DNA from: Rhodoferax_B ferrireducens_A
GTDB lineage: Bacteria; Pseudomonadota; Gammaproteobacteria; Burkholderiales; Burkholderiaceae_C
Direction of reading: 5' to 3'
Assembly (NCBI RefSeq): GCF_031458075.1
Contig: NZ_JAVDXT010000001.1
Coordinates: 1,054,001-1,118,000 of the forward strand
DNA: 64,000 nucleotides
The first letter of the stretch is position 1; each line of letters begins with the position of its first letter. The position numbers and the translations under genes were made by a program. The notes below the pieces were generated by a model that had not been told where the DNA came from, did not search any database, and saw only the letters and a program-made list of their open reading frames with translations. Shown here one piece after another: positions 15,536 to 25,210 of this stretch.

Positions 15536-16887
15536 TGTCTGCAGAGCAAATTCTGTCGCAGTTCAAGGCGACCGGTGTCCAAACCTGTTTCCATGACCGG
15601 CACATCAATCCGCAGATCTTGGCGGGCCTGGATGGAACCAACTGGAATCTGAAATCTTACGAAGCGCGCGGCGGTTACCAAGCCTTGCGCAAGATCCTCG
15701 GCCAGGATGGCGGCGAGGGCATGACGCAGGACCAGGTCATCGCGACCGTCAAGGAGTCTGCCTTGCGTGGACGAGGCGGTGCGGGCTTTCCGACTGGCCT
15801 GAAGTGGAGCTTCATGCCGCGCCAGTTTCCGGGGCAGAAGTACCTGGTTTGCAATTCTGATGAAGGCGAACCGGGTACTTGCAAAGACCGCGACATCATG
15901 CAGTACAACCCGCATATCGTGATTGAGGGTATGGCGATTGCGGCATATGCCATGGGTATCTCGGTGGGCTACAACTACATCCACGGCGAAATCTTCGGTA
16001 CCTATGAGCGGTTTGAAGAAGCCCTGGAAGAAGCGCGCGCTGCCGGTTTGCTGGGCAACAACATCCTGGGCAGCAATTACTCGTTCCAGTTGCACGCATC
16101 CCATGGTTTTGGCGCATACATCTGCGGTGAAGAAACGGCTTTGCTGGAGTCACTGGAAGGTAAAAAGGGCCAACCCCGCTTCAAGCCTCCATTCCCGGCT
16201 AGCTTCGGTCTGTACGGCAAGCCTACGACCATCAACAATACGGAGACCTTTGCGGCTGTGCCGTGGATCATCCGTAATGGCGGCCTTGCCTATCTGGAGT
16301 GCGGCAAGCCCAACAATGGTGGCACCAAGATTTACTCGGTAAGCGGCGATGTCGAGCGTCCGGGTAACTATGAGATTCCCATGGGTACGCCTTTCTCTAA
16401 GTTGCTGGAGCTGGCTGGGGGCGTTCGCACCGGCCGCACCCTCAAGGCGGTGATTCCGGGCGGATCTTCTGCGCCCGTGCTGCCTGCCGACATCATGATG
16501 CAATGCACGATGGATTACGACTCCATCGCCAAGGCCGGCTCCATGCTGGGCTCGGGAGCGGTCATCGTGATGGATGACTCCCGCAGCATGGTGGAGAGTT
16601 TGCTGCGGCTGTCGTATTTCTATTCGCACGAGTCTTGTGGGCAGTGCACCCCGTGCCGTGAAGGTACGGGATGGATGTGGCGTGTCATCGACCGCATCTG
16701 GAACGGGCAGGGACGTCCAGCCGATCTGGATCTGCTCAATTCCGTTGCCGACAACATCCAGGGGCGCACCATCTGTGCGCTCGGCGACGCGGCGGCTATG
16801 CCGGTGCGCGCCATGATCAAGCATTTCCGCCCTGAATTTGAGGCGTTGATCCAGAACAAAAATCCACGGGCTGCGGCGCACGCCTGA
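15535..16887 (+). CDS. nuoF: NADH-quinone oxidoreductase subunit F
   Basis: 51 kDa-family subunit that oxidises NADH with FMN and passes electrons to the N3 [4Fe-4S] cluster. 450 residues. NADH/FMN-binding glycine-rich stretch RGRGGAGFPTGLKW (around residues 76-90), the YLVCNSDEGEPGT segment, and N3 ligands in ESCGQCTPCREGT (around 365-378) with a later Cys in TICALGD. It starts on the last base of nuoE. Confidence 0.97.
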   Translation: MSAEQILSQFKATGVQTCFHDRHINPQILAGLDGTNWNLKSYEARGGYQALRKILGQDGGEGMTQDQVIATVKESALRGRGGAGFPTGLKWSFMPRQFPGQKYLVCNSDEGEPGTCKDRDIMQYNPHIVIEGMAIAAYAMGISVGYNYIHGEIFGTYERFEEALEEARAAGLLGNNILGSNYSFQLHASHGFGAYICGEETALLESLEGKKGQPRFKPPFPASFGLYGKPTTINNTETFAAVPWIIRNGGLAYLECGKPNNGGTKIYSVSGDVERPGNYEIPMGTPFSKLLELAGGVRTGRTLKAVIPGGSSAPVLPADIMMQCTMDYDSIAKAGSMLGSGAVIVMDDSRSMVESLLRLSYFYSHESCGQCTPCREGTGWMWRVIDRIWNGQGRPADLDLLNSVADNIQGRTICALGDAAAMPVRAMIKHFRPEFEALIQNKNPRAAAHA

Positions 16888-16902
16888 TCGAGGTAGGACC
16901 AC

Positions 16903-19056
16903 ATGGTAGAAATCGAACTCGACGGCAAGAAGGTCGACATTCAAGAAGGCAGCATGATCATGCATGCGGCCGAAAAGGCGGGGACGTATATCCCCCATTT
17001 TTGCTATCACAAGAAACTGAGCATCGCGGCCAATTGCCGCATGTGCTTGGTTGATGTGGAGAAGGCTCCCAAGCCCATGCCTGCCTGCGCCACTCCTGTG
17101 ACGCAAGGCATGATTGTGCGCACCAAGAGCGATAAGGCCATCAAGGCCCAGCAGTCGGTGATGGAGTTCTTGCTGATCAACCATCCTTTGGACTGCCCGA
17201 TTTGCGACCAAGGCGGTGAATGCCAGTTGCAGGATTTGGCTGTAGGTTATGGTGGTTCCTCTTCCCGTTACGAGGAAGAGAAGCGGGTTGTGTTTCACAA
17301 GGATGTAGGGCCGCTGGTTTCCATGGAGGAAATGAGCCGCTGCATACATTGCACCCGCTGCGTGCGCTTCGGCCAGGAAGTGGCTGGCGTGATGGAACTC
17401 GGCATGATCCACCGGGGTGAACACTCCGAGATCACGACAGTTCTCGGGGAGACCATCGACTCCGAGTTGTCCGGCAATATGATCGATATCTGCCCGGTGG
17501 GTGCATTGACCAGCAAGCCATTCCGCTACAGCGCGCGGACTTGGGAGCTGTCGCGTCGCAAGTCTGTCAGCCCGCATGATTCTACAGGTGCGAATCTGGT
17601 GGTGCAGGTCAAGAACAACAAGGTCATGCGCGTGGTACCGCTGGAGAATGAAGCGGTGAACGAATGCTGGATTGCCGACCGTGATCGTTTTTCTTACGAA
17701 GCCTTGAACAGTGAAGAGCGTCTTACCAGCCCCATGATCAAGCAGGGCGGTGAATGGAAGACGGTCGATTGGCAAAGCGCGCTCGAATACGTAGCCAATG
17801 GTCTGAAGCAGATCAAGACGCAGCACGGTGCGGCGAGCATTGGCGCCTTGGTCAGTCCACACAGCACCTTGGAAGAGCTAACCCTTGCTGCAGCGCTAGT
17901 GCGTGGTTTGGGTAGCGAAAACATCGACTACCGTTTGCGCAATGCCGAGTTTGTGCCGGCTGAAGGCATACGCTATTTGGGCACCTCGATTGCGTCGTTA
18001 AGCCAATTGCAGCGCGTGCTGGTAGTGGGTTCGAACTTGCGTAAAGACCATCCCTTGTTTGCACAAAGAATTCGGCAGGCGGTGCGCAAGGGCTGTGCGG
18101 TGAGTGCTATTAATTCTGTAGTGGAACTGGCGAAGCCTGATGCCTGGGCTCTGGGTGTGGTGCATTCTGTGCAGGTTCCAGCTACCCAATGGCTGCAGGC
18201 CTTGGCCGACGTGGCGGCTGCAGTCGCCGAGGATAAAGCTGTTACAGCTCCAGTGGCTGGCGAAGCGACTGCTGCAGCGAAAGCGATTGCTAAATCGCTG
18301 TTGGGTGGCGAACGCAAGGCTATTTTGCTGGGCAATGCGGCAGCCCACCACGCCGAGGCGTCTAGCTTGCTGGCAGTTGCGAATTGGATTGCTGCGCAAA
18401 CCGGTGCGACGGTCGGTTATCTGACCGAAGCCGCCAATACGGTCGGTGCGCAACTGGCTGGTGCACAGCCGGGCGCAGGTGGCTTAGATGCGGCCCAGAT
18501 GTTGTCTGGTGCGCTGAAGGCGGTGATGTTGCTGAACAACGAACCGGTGTTCGATTCGGCCGCTGGTGTCCAGGCAGCGCAAGCCTTGGGCAAGGCCGAG
18601 ATGGTGGTTACTTTGAGCCCCTTCAAGGCGAATATGGCTTTTAGCGATGTGCTGTTGCCGATCGCGCCGTTCTCCGAGACCTCTGGAACTTTTGTCAATG
18701 CGGAAGCGCGGGTGCAGGGTTTCCATGCGGTGGTACGGCCTTTGGGGGATGCCCGTCCTGCCTGGAAAGTACTGCGTGTGTTGGCCAACTTGTTGGACCT
18801 GCCTGGATTTGAGTTCGAATCTTCTCAAGATGTATTGAATTCTTTGCGTTCCGGTTTTTCGGAAGATGCAACGCATGTTGCTGCGGACAAATTGAACAAT
18901 TTGACACAAACAAGTATCAAGCTTTCCCATACCGAGAAGGCTGCCCCTGTGGTGGCTAGCCTGTACCAGCTGGACGGTATTGTTCGCCGTGCAACGTCTT
19001 TGCAGTTGACGGCAGATGCGCGCAATGCAGTTGCTGCACAAGAGGTGGCCGCATGA
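16903..19056 (+). CDS. nuoG: NADH-quinone oxidoreductase subunit G
   Basis: 75 kDa-family subunit, 717 residues. The N-terminal ferredoxin-like domain holds N1b (CYHKKLSIAANCRMC and PACATP), then N5 (HPLDCPICDQGGECQLQD) and N4 (CIHCTRCVRF with DICPVGAL). The region after WELSRR, where E. coli NuoG has the extra N7 CxxC motif, has no Cys, so N7 is absent. The C-terminal part is a molybdopterin oxidoreductase-like fold. The stop overlaps the nuoH ATG (ATGA). Confidence 0.96.
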   Translation: MVEIELDGKKVDIQEGSMIMHAAEKAGTYIPHFCYHKKLSIAANCRMCLVDVEKAPKPMPACATPVTQGMIVRTKSDKAIKAQQSVMEFLLINHPLDCPICDQGGECQLQDLAVGYGGSSSRYEEEKRVVFHKDVGPLVSMEEMSRCIHCTRCVRFGQEVAGVMELGMIHRGEHSEITTVLGETIDSELSGNMIDICPVGALTSKPFRYSARTWELSRRKSVSPHDSTGANLVVQVKNNKVMRVVPLENEAVNECWIADRDRFSYEALNSEERLTSPMIKQGGEWKTVDWQSALEYVANGLKQIKTQHGAASIGALVSPHSTLEELTLAAALVRGLGSENIDYRLRNAEFVPAEGIRYLGTSIASLSQLQRVLVVGSNLRKDHPLFAQRIRQAVRKGCAVSAINSVVELAKPDAWALGVVHSVQVPATQWLQALADVAAAVAEDKAVTAPVAGEATAAAKAIAKSLLGGERKAILLGNAAAHHAEASSLLAVANWIAAQTGATVGYLTEAANTVGAQLAGAQPGAGGLDAAQMLSGALKAVMLLNNEPVFDSAAGVQAAQALGKAEMVVTLSPFKANMAFSDVLLPIAPFSETSGTFVNAEARVQGFHAVVRPLGDARPAWKVLRVLANLLDLPGFEFESSQDVLNSLRSGFSEDATHVAADKLNNLTQTSIKLSHTEKAAPVVASLYQLDGIVRRATSLQLTADARNAVAAQEVAA

Positions 19057-20135
19057 TTGACACTATTTTTGGTTTTGGCCAGGGTTTGGTGGGTGCTGGC
19101 TGGTGGACGGGCGGTGTTTGGCCTGTCATCTGGACTCTGCTCAAGATCGTGCTGGTACTTTTGCCACTCATGGGTTGCGTCGCCTACCTCACGCTGTGGG
19201 AGCGCAAGGCCATTGGTTGGACCCAGATTCGCATTGGTCCAAACCGTGTAGGCCCTTTGGGTTTGTTGCAGCCTATTGCAGATGCCCTGAAGCTGTTGAC
19301 GAAGGAAATTATTCTTCCCACCGTAGCCAATAAGGGACTGTTTTTTCTTGGCCCCATCATGACCATCATGCCGGCCTTGGCTGCATGGGCGGTAGTGCCG
19401 TTTGGACCTGAAATTGCGTTGTCGAACATCAATGCAGGTCTGCTGTTCTTGATGGCGATCACTTCTTTGGAAGTCTACGGCGTGATCATCGCCGGTTGGG
19501 CGTCCAACTCGAAGTATGCGTTTCTGGGTGCATTGCGGGCGTCGGCCCAGATGGTGAGCTACGAAATCGCCATGGGCTTTTGCCTGGTGATCGTGCTGAT
19601 GGTTTCTGCCAGTCTCAACATGACGGATATTGTCATGGGGCAGGCCAAAGGCATGTTTGCTGAAAAGGGCTTGACCTTCTTGTCTTGGAATTGGTTGCCT
19701 TTGTTGCCGGTATTTCTGGTGTACTTCATCTCTGGTCTGGCAGAAACCAACCGCCATCCGTTTGACGTGGTGGAAGGGGAGTCGGAAATTGTTGCCGGCC
19801 ACATGGTTGAGTATTCAGGCATGAGTTTCGCCATGTTCTTCTTGGCCGAGTACGCGAATATGTGGCTGGTCTCCATCTTGACCGTGATCATGTTTTTGGG
19901 TGGATGGCTTTCTCCGATTGACAGCGTGCTGTTCAACTGGGTGCCGGGCTGGATCTGGTTGGGCATCAAGACCTTTGCTGTTGTGACCATGTTCTTGTGG
20001 GTTCGGGCTAGTTTTCCTCGCTTCCGTTACGACCAGATCATGCGTTTGGGCTGGAAGATCTTCATACCGGTCACCCTGGTGTGGCTGGTCGTGGTGGGCG
20101 CTTGGATGCAAACACCTTTTAATATCTGGAAGTAA
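19053..20135 (+). CDS. nuoH: NADH-quinone oxidoreductase subunit H
   Basis: ND1-type membrane subunit of 360 residues with eight or so helices; contributes to the quinone entry channel. Diagnostic motifs are LTLWERKAIGWTQIRIGPNRVGPLG near residue 50 (read in two pieces) and SGLAETNRHPFDVVEGESEIVAG in the fourth loop with its conserved acidic residues. It overlaps nuoG by four bases. Confidence 0.97.
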   Translation: MIDTIFGFGQGLVGAGWWTGGVWPVIWTLLKIVLVLLPLMGCVAYLTLWERKAIGWTQIRIGPNRVGPLGLLQPIADALKLLTKEIILPTVANKGLFFLGPIMTIMPALAAWAVVPFGPEIALSNINAGLLFLMAITSLEVYGVIIAGWASNSKYAFLGALRASAQMVSYEIAMGFCLVIVLMVSASLNMTDIVMGQAKGMFAEKGLTFLSWNWLPLLPVFLVYFISGLAETNRHPFDVVEGESEIVAGHMVEYSGMSFAMFFLAEYANMWLVSILTVIMFLGGWLSPIDSVLFNWVPGWIWLGIKTFAVVTMFLWVRASFPRFRYDQIMRLGWKIFIPVTLVWLVVVGAWMQTPFNIWK

Positions 20136-20147
20136 GGAAAGTCGTTT

Positions 20148-20657
20148 ATGTCCACATTGGCTTCTCCAGCCTTTTCGCTCAAAGACTTCTTGTCCAGCTT
20201 TATGTTGGCGGAGCTTTTCAAGGGCTTGGCGCTTACCGGTAAGCATGCTTTCCGACGCAAGATCACGGTACAGTTCCCGGAAGAGAAAACACCGATCTCG
20301 CCACGTTTTCGTGGCCTGCATGCTTTGCGCCGCTACGAGAATGGCGAAGAGCGTTGCATCGCCTGCAAACTGTGTGAAGCAGTTTGCCCGGCCATGGCCA
20401 TCACGATTGAGTCTGACGTGCGTGCAGACGGTTCACGCCGTACCAGCCGCTATGACATCGATTTGACCAAATGCATTTTTTGCGGATTTTGCGAAGAAAG
20501 CTGCCCGGTCGATTCCATCGTGGAAACCCATGTTTTCGAGTACCACGGTGAAAAGCGCGGCGATCTGTACTTCACCAAAGACATGTTGTTGGCAGTTGGC
20601 GATCGGTACGAGAAAGACATCGCCGCAGCCCGTGCTGCAGATGCGAAGTACCGTTAA
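20148..20657 (+). CDS. nuoI: NADH-quinone oxidoreductase subunit I
   Basis: TYKY-type subunit with two [4Fe-4S] clusters, N6a and N6b, that connect the peripheral chain to N2. 169 residues, with the two ferredoxin motifs CIACKLCEAVCP and CIFCGFCEESCP. An amphipathic N-terminal helix docks it to NuoH. SD-like GGAAAG precedes the ATG. Confidence 0.97.
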   Translation: MSTLASPAFSLKDFLSSFMLAELFKGLALTGKHAFRRKITVQFPEEKTPISPRFRGLHALRRYENGEERCIACKLCEAVCPAMAITIESDVRADGSRRTSRYDIDLTKCIFCGFCEESCPVDSIVETHVFEYHGEKRGDLYFTKDMLLAVGDRYEKDIAAARAADAKYR

Positions 20658-20703
20658 GTGCGACTGTTTACAGCCCCCGACCCCCTATAACAAGAATTGA
20701 TCC

Positions 20704-21360
20704 ATGGACGTTAAAACCGGCCTTTTTTATCTTTTTGCAACAGTTCTGCTGTTTGCAGGATTTCGGGTCATTACCTCGCGTAACCCGGTATACGCAGCGC
20801 TATATTTGGTGCTTGCGTTCTTCCAGGCGGCAGCTATCTGGATTTTGCTCAAAGCAGAGTTCCTGGCTATTGCCCTGGTGCTGGTGTATGTCGGCGCGGT
20901 GATGGTGCTTTTCCTGTTTGTGGTGATGATGTTGGATATCAACATCGACTCTATGCGCCAGGGTTTTTGGAAGCATTTCCCCTTTGCCGCAGCTGTAGGT
21001 GCTTTGATCGCTCTTGAGATGGCTGCCGTTCTGATGGGTGGATTCCGGGTCAGTGAAGAGTCGCGCAATTTGGCTGGTGCGGCCCCTATCGGTGCCCAGA
21101 TTTCCAATACCAAGGAATTGGGCAAGCTGCTGTATACCGAATACCTGTATCCGCTGGAAATTGCGGCTGTGATTTTGTTGGTGGCCATCGTGGCTGCGAT
21201 CGCTTTGACTTTGCGCCAGCGCAAAGATAGCAAACACACCAACCCATCCGAACAGGTGCGGGTCAGGGCACGGGACCGCGTGGAAATCATCAAGATGAAG
21301 GTAACCCAGCCCGCAGTGGAAGAGGTGGCTGCTGCTGCAGGTGTGGAGAAAAAAGCATGA
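20704..21360 (+). CDS. nuoJ: NADH-quinone oxidoreductase subunit J
   Basis: ND6-type membrane subunit, 218 residues with five helices (roughly 5-25, 30-50, 58-78, 95-115, 150-172) and a charged C-terminal tail. The YVGAVMVLFLFVVMMLDI segment in helix 3 is the conserved pi-bulge region. Its stop overlaps the nuoK ATG (ATGA). Confidence 0.96.
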   Translation: MDVKTGLFYLFATVLLFAGFRVITSRNPVYAALYLVLAFFQAAAIWILLKAEFLAIALVLVYVGAVMVLFLFVVMMLDINIDSMRQGFWKHFPFAAAVGALIALEMAAVLMGGFRVSEESRNLAGAAPIGAQISNTKELGKLLYTEYLYPLEIAAVILLVAIVAAIALTLRQRKDSKHTNPSEQVRVRARDRVEIIKMKVTQPAVEEVAAAAGVEKKA

Positions 21361-21665
21361 CGTTAACGCTAGGACACTTTCTATCACTGGGGGCGATTTT
21401 GTTTGCTCTGTCGGTAATTGGTATTTTTCTGAACCGTAAAAACCTCATCGTGTTGCTGATGGCCATCGAGCTCATGCTGTTGGCGGTCAATATGAATTTC
21501 GTAGCGTTCTCGTATTACCTGAATGACATGCATGGTCAGATTTTTGTGTTCTTTATCTTGACCGTGGCTGCAGCCGAATCCGCAATTGGTCTGGCTATCT
21601 TGGTGCTCCTGTTCCGTAACAAGTCCAGCATCAATGTGGATGAACTCAATACGCTCAAGGGTTAA
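21357..21665 (+). CDS. nuoK: NADH-quinone oxidoreductase subunit K
   Basis: ND4L-type membrane subunit, 102 residues with three helices. The buried Glu residues needed for proton pumping are in the segments LLMAIELMLLAVN and AAAESAIGLAILV. It overlaps nuoJ by four bases and is followed by nuoL after five. Confidence 0.97.
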   Translation: MTLTLGHFLSLGAILFALSVIGIFLNRKNLIVLLMAIELMLLAVNMNFVAFSYYLNDMHGQIFVFFILTVAAAESAIGLAILVLLFRNKSSINVDELNTLKG

Positions 21666-21670
21666 TAAAA

Positions 21671-23698
21671 ATGAGTCAAACCCTTACAGCTTCTACTTTG
21701 CTGGCGGTACCGCTGGCACCTTTGGCAGGCGCCTTGTTGGCGGGTGTTCTGGGAACCGCCTTCGGTGGCAACCTCATCGGTCGGCGCGCAAGCCATAGCC
21801 TCACGATTCTGGGTGTTTTTGTCGCCTTCATTTTGTCGGCCATGACGCTGAAGAGCGTCGTGCTGGATGGCGCGCGTTTCAACGAAACCCTTTATACCTG
21901 GATGGTGGTTGGCGGCTTGCGCATGGAGGTCGGCTTCCTCATCGATGGCTTGACCGCCATGATGATGTGCGTCGTGACCTTCGTGTCGCTGATGGTGCAC
22001 ATCTACACCATCGGCTATATGGAAGAGGACGACGGCTATAACCGTTTCTTTGCCTATATTTCCCTGTTTACTTTCTCGATGTTGATGCTGGTGATGAGCA
22101 ACAACATGCTGCAGCTGTTTTTTGGCTGGGAAGCTGTTGGCTTGGTCTCCTATTTATTGATCGGCTTCTGGTTCAACCGTCCTACGGCCATCTTCGCCAA
22201 TATGAAGGCCTTCCTGGTTAACCGTGTCGGTGACTTCGGTTTCATCTTGGGCATTGGTTTGATTGCAGCATATGCAGGTACGCTGAACTATGCTGAAGCT
22301 TTCGCCAAGGCCGACGACCTCAGCAAACTGGCATTCCCAGGCACTGACTGGATGCTGGTAACCGTGGTGTGCATTTGCCTGTTCATCGGTGCGATGGGTA
22401 AGTCAGCCCAGTTCCCTCTGCATGTTTGGTTGCCGGACTCGATGGAAGGCCCAACACCCATTTCCGCACTGATCCACGCAGCCACCATGGTGACGGCTGG
22501 GATTTTCATGGTTGCGCGCATGTCGCCACTGTTTGAACTCAGTGAGACCGCACTCAACTTCGTCATGGTGATTGGTGCGATTACCGCGCTCTTCATGGGC
22601 TTCCTGGGCATCATCCAGAACGACATCAAGCGCGTGGTCGCGTATTCCACTCTGTCCCAGTTGGGTTACATGACGGTGGCCTTGGGTGCCTCGGCGTATT
22701 CGGTCGCGGTGTTCCATTTGATGACGCATGCGTTCTTCAAAGCGCTGTTGTTCCTAGCGGCGGGCTCCGTGATCATGGGCGTACACCACAACCAGGACAT
22801 CCGCTGGATGGGTGGTCTGCGCAAGTACATGCCGATTACCTGGATCACTTCGTTGCTGGGCTCCTTGGCTTTGATCGGTACGCCGTTGTTTTCGGGTTTT
22901 TACTCCAAGGACAGCATCATTGAGGCGGTGCATGAGAGCCATCTGCCAGGTGCCGGTTTTGCATCCTTCGCCGTGTTGGCAGGTGTCTTTGTGACGGCCT
23001 TTTATTCGTTCCGCTTGTACTTCCTGGTCTTCCACGGCAAGGAGCGGTTCGACCAGAATCCGGATGCCCACCATGACGATCACCACCATGATGACCACGG
23101 ACACCATGGTGACGGTAAGCCCCATGAGTCACCTTGGGTGGTGACCCTGCCTTTGGTCTTGCTGGCTATCCCGTCGGTGGTATTGGGTTTCCTGACGATT
23201 GAACCCATGCTGTATGGCGAGTTCTTCAAGGGTGCAATTTTTGTGGACCATGAGAAGCACGGCGCGATGGAAGAGCTTGCGCACGCATTCCATGGACCTC
23301 TGCAAATGGCCATCCATGCGTTGACGACCGCGCCGTTTATCTTGGCGCTGGCGGGTGTGCTCACGGCCTACTACATGTACATGGTCAATCCCGCGCTGCC
23401 TGCTGCGATCAAGCGCGCGTGCCAGCCCATCTACACCTTGCTGGAAAACAAGTACTACCTCGATTGGTTCAATGAAAACGTCTTGGCGCGTGGTGCACGC
23501 GGTTTGGGTACAGGTCTTTGGCAAATCGGTGACCGCGCCATTATTGACGGTGCTGTCGTGAATGGCTCATGGAAAATCGTGGGTTGGATTTCCGGCGCAG
23601 TGCGTTGGGTTCAGACCGGTTTCATTTACCACTATGCCTTGGCCATGATTGTGGGTATTTTTGTGCTGATGACGTATTTCGTTTGGCTCAACAAGTAG
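21671..23698 (+). CDS. nuoL: NADH-quinone oxidoreductase subunit L
   Basis: Distal antiporter-like proton-pumping subunit, 675 residues, with about 16 helices including the long lateral helix near the C-terminus. Conserved functional elements: the Glu in FFGWEAVGLVSYLLIGFW, the Lys in GAMGKSAQFPLHVWLPD and the His/Lys-bearing THAFFKALLFLAAGSVI. A loop near residues 465-482 is very rich in His and Asp (HHDDHHHDDHGHHGDG), not needed for pumping. Starts five bases after nuoK. Confidence 0.97.
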   Translation: MSQTLTASTLLAVPLAPLAGALLAGVLGTAFGGNLIGRRASHSLTILGVFVAFILSAMTLKSVVLDGARFNETLYTWMVVGGLRMEVGFLIDGLTAMMMCVVTFVSLMVHIYTIGYMEEDDGYNRFFAYISLFTFSMLMLVMSNNMLQLFFGWEAVGLVSYLLIGFWFNRPTAIFANMKAFLVNRVGDFGFILGIGLIAAYAGTLNYAEAFAKADDLSKLAFPGTDWMLVTVVCICLFIGAMGKSAQFPLHVWLPDSMEGPTPISALIHAATMVTAGIFMVARMSPLFELSETALNFVMVIGAITALFMGFLGIIQNDIKRVVAYSTLSQLGYMTVALGASAYSVAVFHLMTHAFFKALLFLAAGSVIMGVHHNQDIRWMGGLRKYMPITWITSLLGSLALIGTPLFSGFYSKDSIIEAVHESHLPGAGFASFAVLAGVFVTAFYSFRLYFLVFHGKERFDQNPDAHHDDHHHDDHGHHGDGKPHESPWVVTLPLVLLAIPSVVLGFLTIEPMLYGEFFKGAIFVDHEKHGAMEELAHAFHGPLQMAIHALTTAPFILALAGVLTAYYMYMVNPALPAAIKRACQPIYTLLENKYYLDWFNENVLARGARGLGTGLWQIGDRAIIDGAVVNGSWKIVGWISGAVRWVQTGFIYHYALAMIVGIFVLMTYFVWLNK

Positions 23699-23711
23699 AG
23701 GAATAAGAAAA

Positions 23712-25187
23712 ATGGGATTGTTGAGCCTTGCCATCTGGATACCGATATTCTTTGGCGTTGTACTTTTGGCCTTAGGCCGTGATGAGCAGGCAGGGGCGGT
23801 CCGCTGGATCGCCTTGATTGGTTCTGTGGTCAGTCTGCTGGTGACTTTGCCGCTATACCGTGGCTTCCAGCTTGGAACTTCGGCGATGCAGTTTGTAGAA
23901 AATACCAGCTGGATTGAACGCTTCAATGTCAATTACCACCTTGGCGTGGACGGCATTTCGGTGTGGTTCGTAATCCTCACGGCCTTCATCAACGTGATCG
24001 TTGTGATTGCTAGCTGGGAATCGATCACCAGCCGTGTGAACCAGTACATGGGCGCATTTTTGATCCTCAGCGGCTTGATGATCGGAGTGTTCTGCGCGCT
24101 GGACGGCATCTTGTTCTACGTGTTCTTCGAAGCTACCTTAATACCGATGTACCTGATCATCGGTATTTGGGGTGGTCCGAACAAGATTTACGCGGCGTTC
24201 AAGTTCTTTCTGTATACCTTGCTCGGCTCGTTGCTGATGCTGGTTGCTTTGATCTTCTTGTATGCCAAGTCGGGCGGCAGTTTTGATATCGCCACCTGGC
24301 AGCAGCTGCCTTTGGACGGCCCTACCCAGACCCTGCTGTTTTTCGCTTTCTTGGCGGCATTTGCAGTCAAGGTTCCGATGTGGCCGGTGCATACCTGGTT
24401 GCCGGATGTGCACGTCGAGGCGCCTACGGGCGGCTCCGCTGTGCTGGCCGCGATCATGCTCAAGCTCGGTGCTTACGGTTTTCTGCGCTTTTCTTTGCCC
24501 ATTGCACCCGATGCCGCCCACGAATGGGCTTGGCTGATGATTGCGCTGTCGCTGACCGCGGTGGTGTATGTCGGTCTGGTCGCGATGGTCCAGGAAGACA
24601 TGAAGAAGTTAGTGGCGTATTCTTCCGTCGCCCACATGGGTTTCGTGACCCTGGGTTTCTTCATCTTCAACGACCTCGGGATTTCCGGCGGTATCGTGCA
24701 GATGATTGCCCACGGTTTTGTCTCCGCCGCGATGTTCTTGTCGATTGGTGTGTTGTACGACCGCGTGCACTCGCGTGAGATCGCCAGCTATGGCGGCGTG
24801 ATTAACACCATGCCCAAGTTCGCTGCATTTGCCTTGCTGTTTGCCATGGCCAATTGCGGCTTGCCGGGTACCGCAGGTTTTGTGGGCGAGTGGATGGTGA
24901 TTCTGGGCGCGGTTAAATTCAACTTCTGGATTGGTTTTGCATCCGCCACGGCCTTGATTTTTGGCGCGGCTTACACCTTGTGGATGTTCAAGCGCGTCTA
25001 TCTGGGGCCGGTGGCCAACGACGACGTGAAAGAGTTGAAGGACATCAATGCCCGCGAATTTTTGATGTTGCTGCTGCTGGCGATCGCCGTACTCGCCATG
25101 GGCCTCTACCCCAAGCCTTTCACCGACGTAATGGACGCTTCGGTGGCCGATTTAATCAAGCATGTTGCAGTTTCCAAGCTGAACTGA
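23712..25187 (+). CDS. nuoM: NADH-quinone oxidoreductase subunit M
   Basis: Second antiporter-like subunit, 491 residues, 14 helices. Key charged positions are visible in FYVFFEATLIPMYLIIGIWGG (the Glu), AFAVKVPMWPVHTWLPDVHVEAP (the Lys) and the MAHG/IAHGFVSAAMFL region. SD GAGGAATAAG precedes the ATG at 23712. Confidence 0.97.
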   Translation: MGLLSLAIWIPIFFGVVLLALGRDEQAGAVRWIALIGSVVSLLVTLPLYRGFQLGTSAMQFVENTSWIERFNVNYHLGVDGISVWFVILTAFINVIVVIASWESITSRVNQYMGAFLILSGLMIGVFCALDGILFYVFFEATLIPMYLIIGIWGGPNKIYAAFKFFLYTLLGSLLMLVALIFLYAKSGGSFDIATWQQLPLDGPTQTLLFFAFLAAFAVKVPMWPVHTWLPDVHVEAPTGGSAVLAAIMLKLGAYGFLRFSLPIAPDAAHEWAWLMIALSLTAVVYVGLVAMVQEDMKKLVAYSSVAHMGFVTLGFFIFNDLGISGGIVQMIAHGFVSAAMFLSIGVLYDRVHSREIASYGGVINTMPKFAAFALLFAMANCGLPGTAGFVGEWMVILGAVKFNFWIGFASATALIFGAAYTLWMFKRVYLGPVANDDVKELKDINAREFLMLLLLAIAVLAMGLYPKPFTDVMDASVADLIKHVAVSKLN

Positions 25188-25210
25188 CCCACTGAATTGA
25201 GAACGATAAG

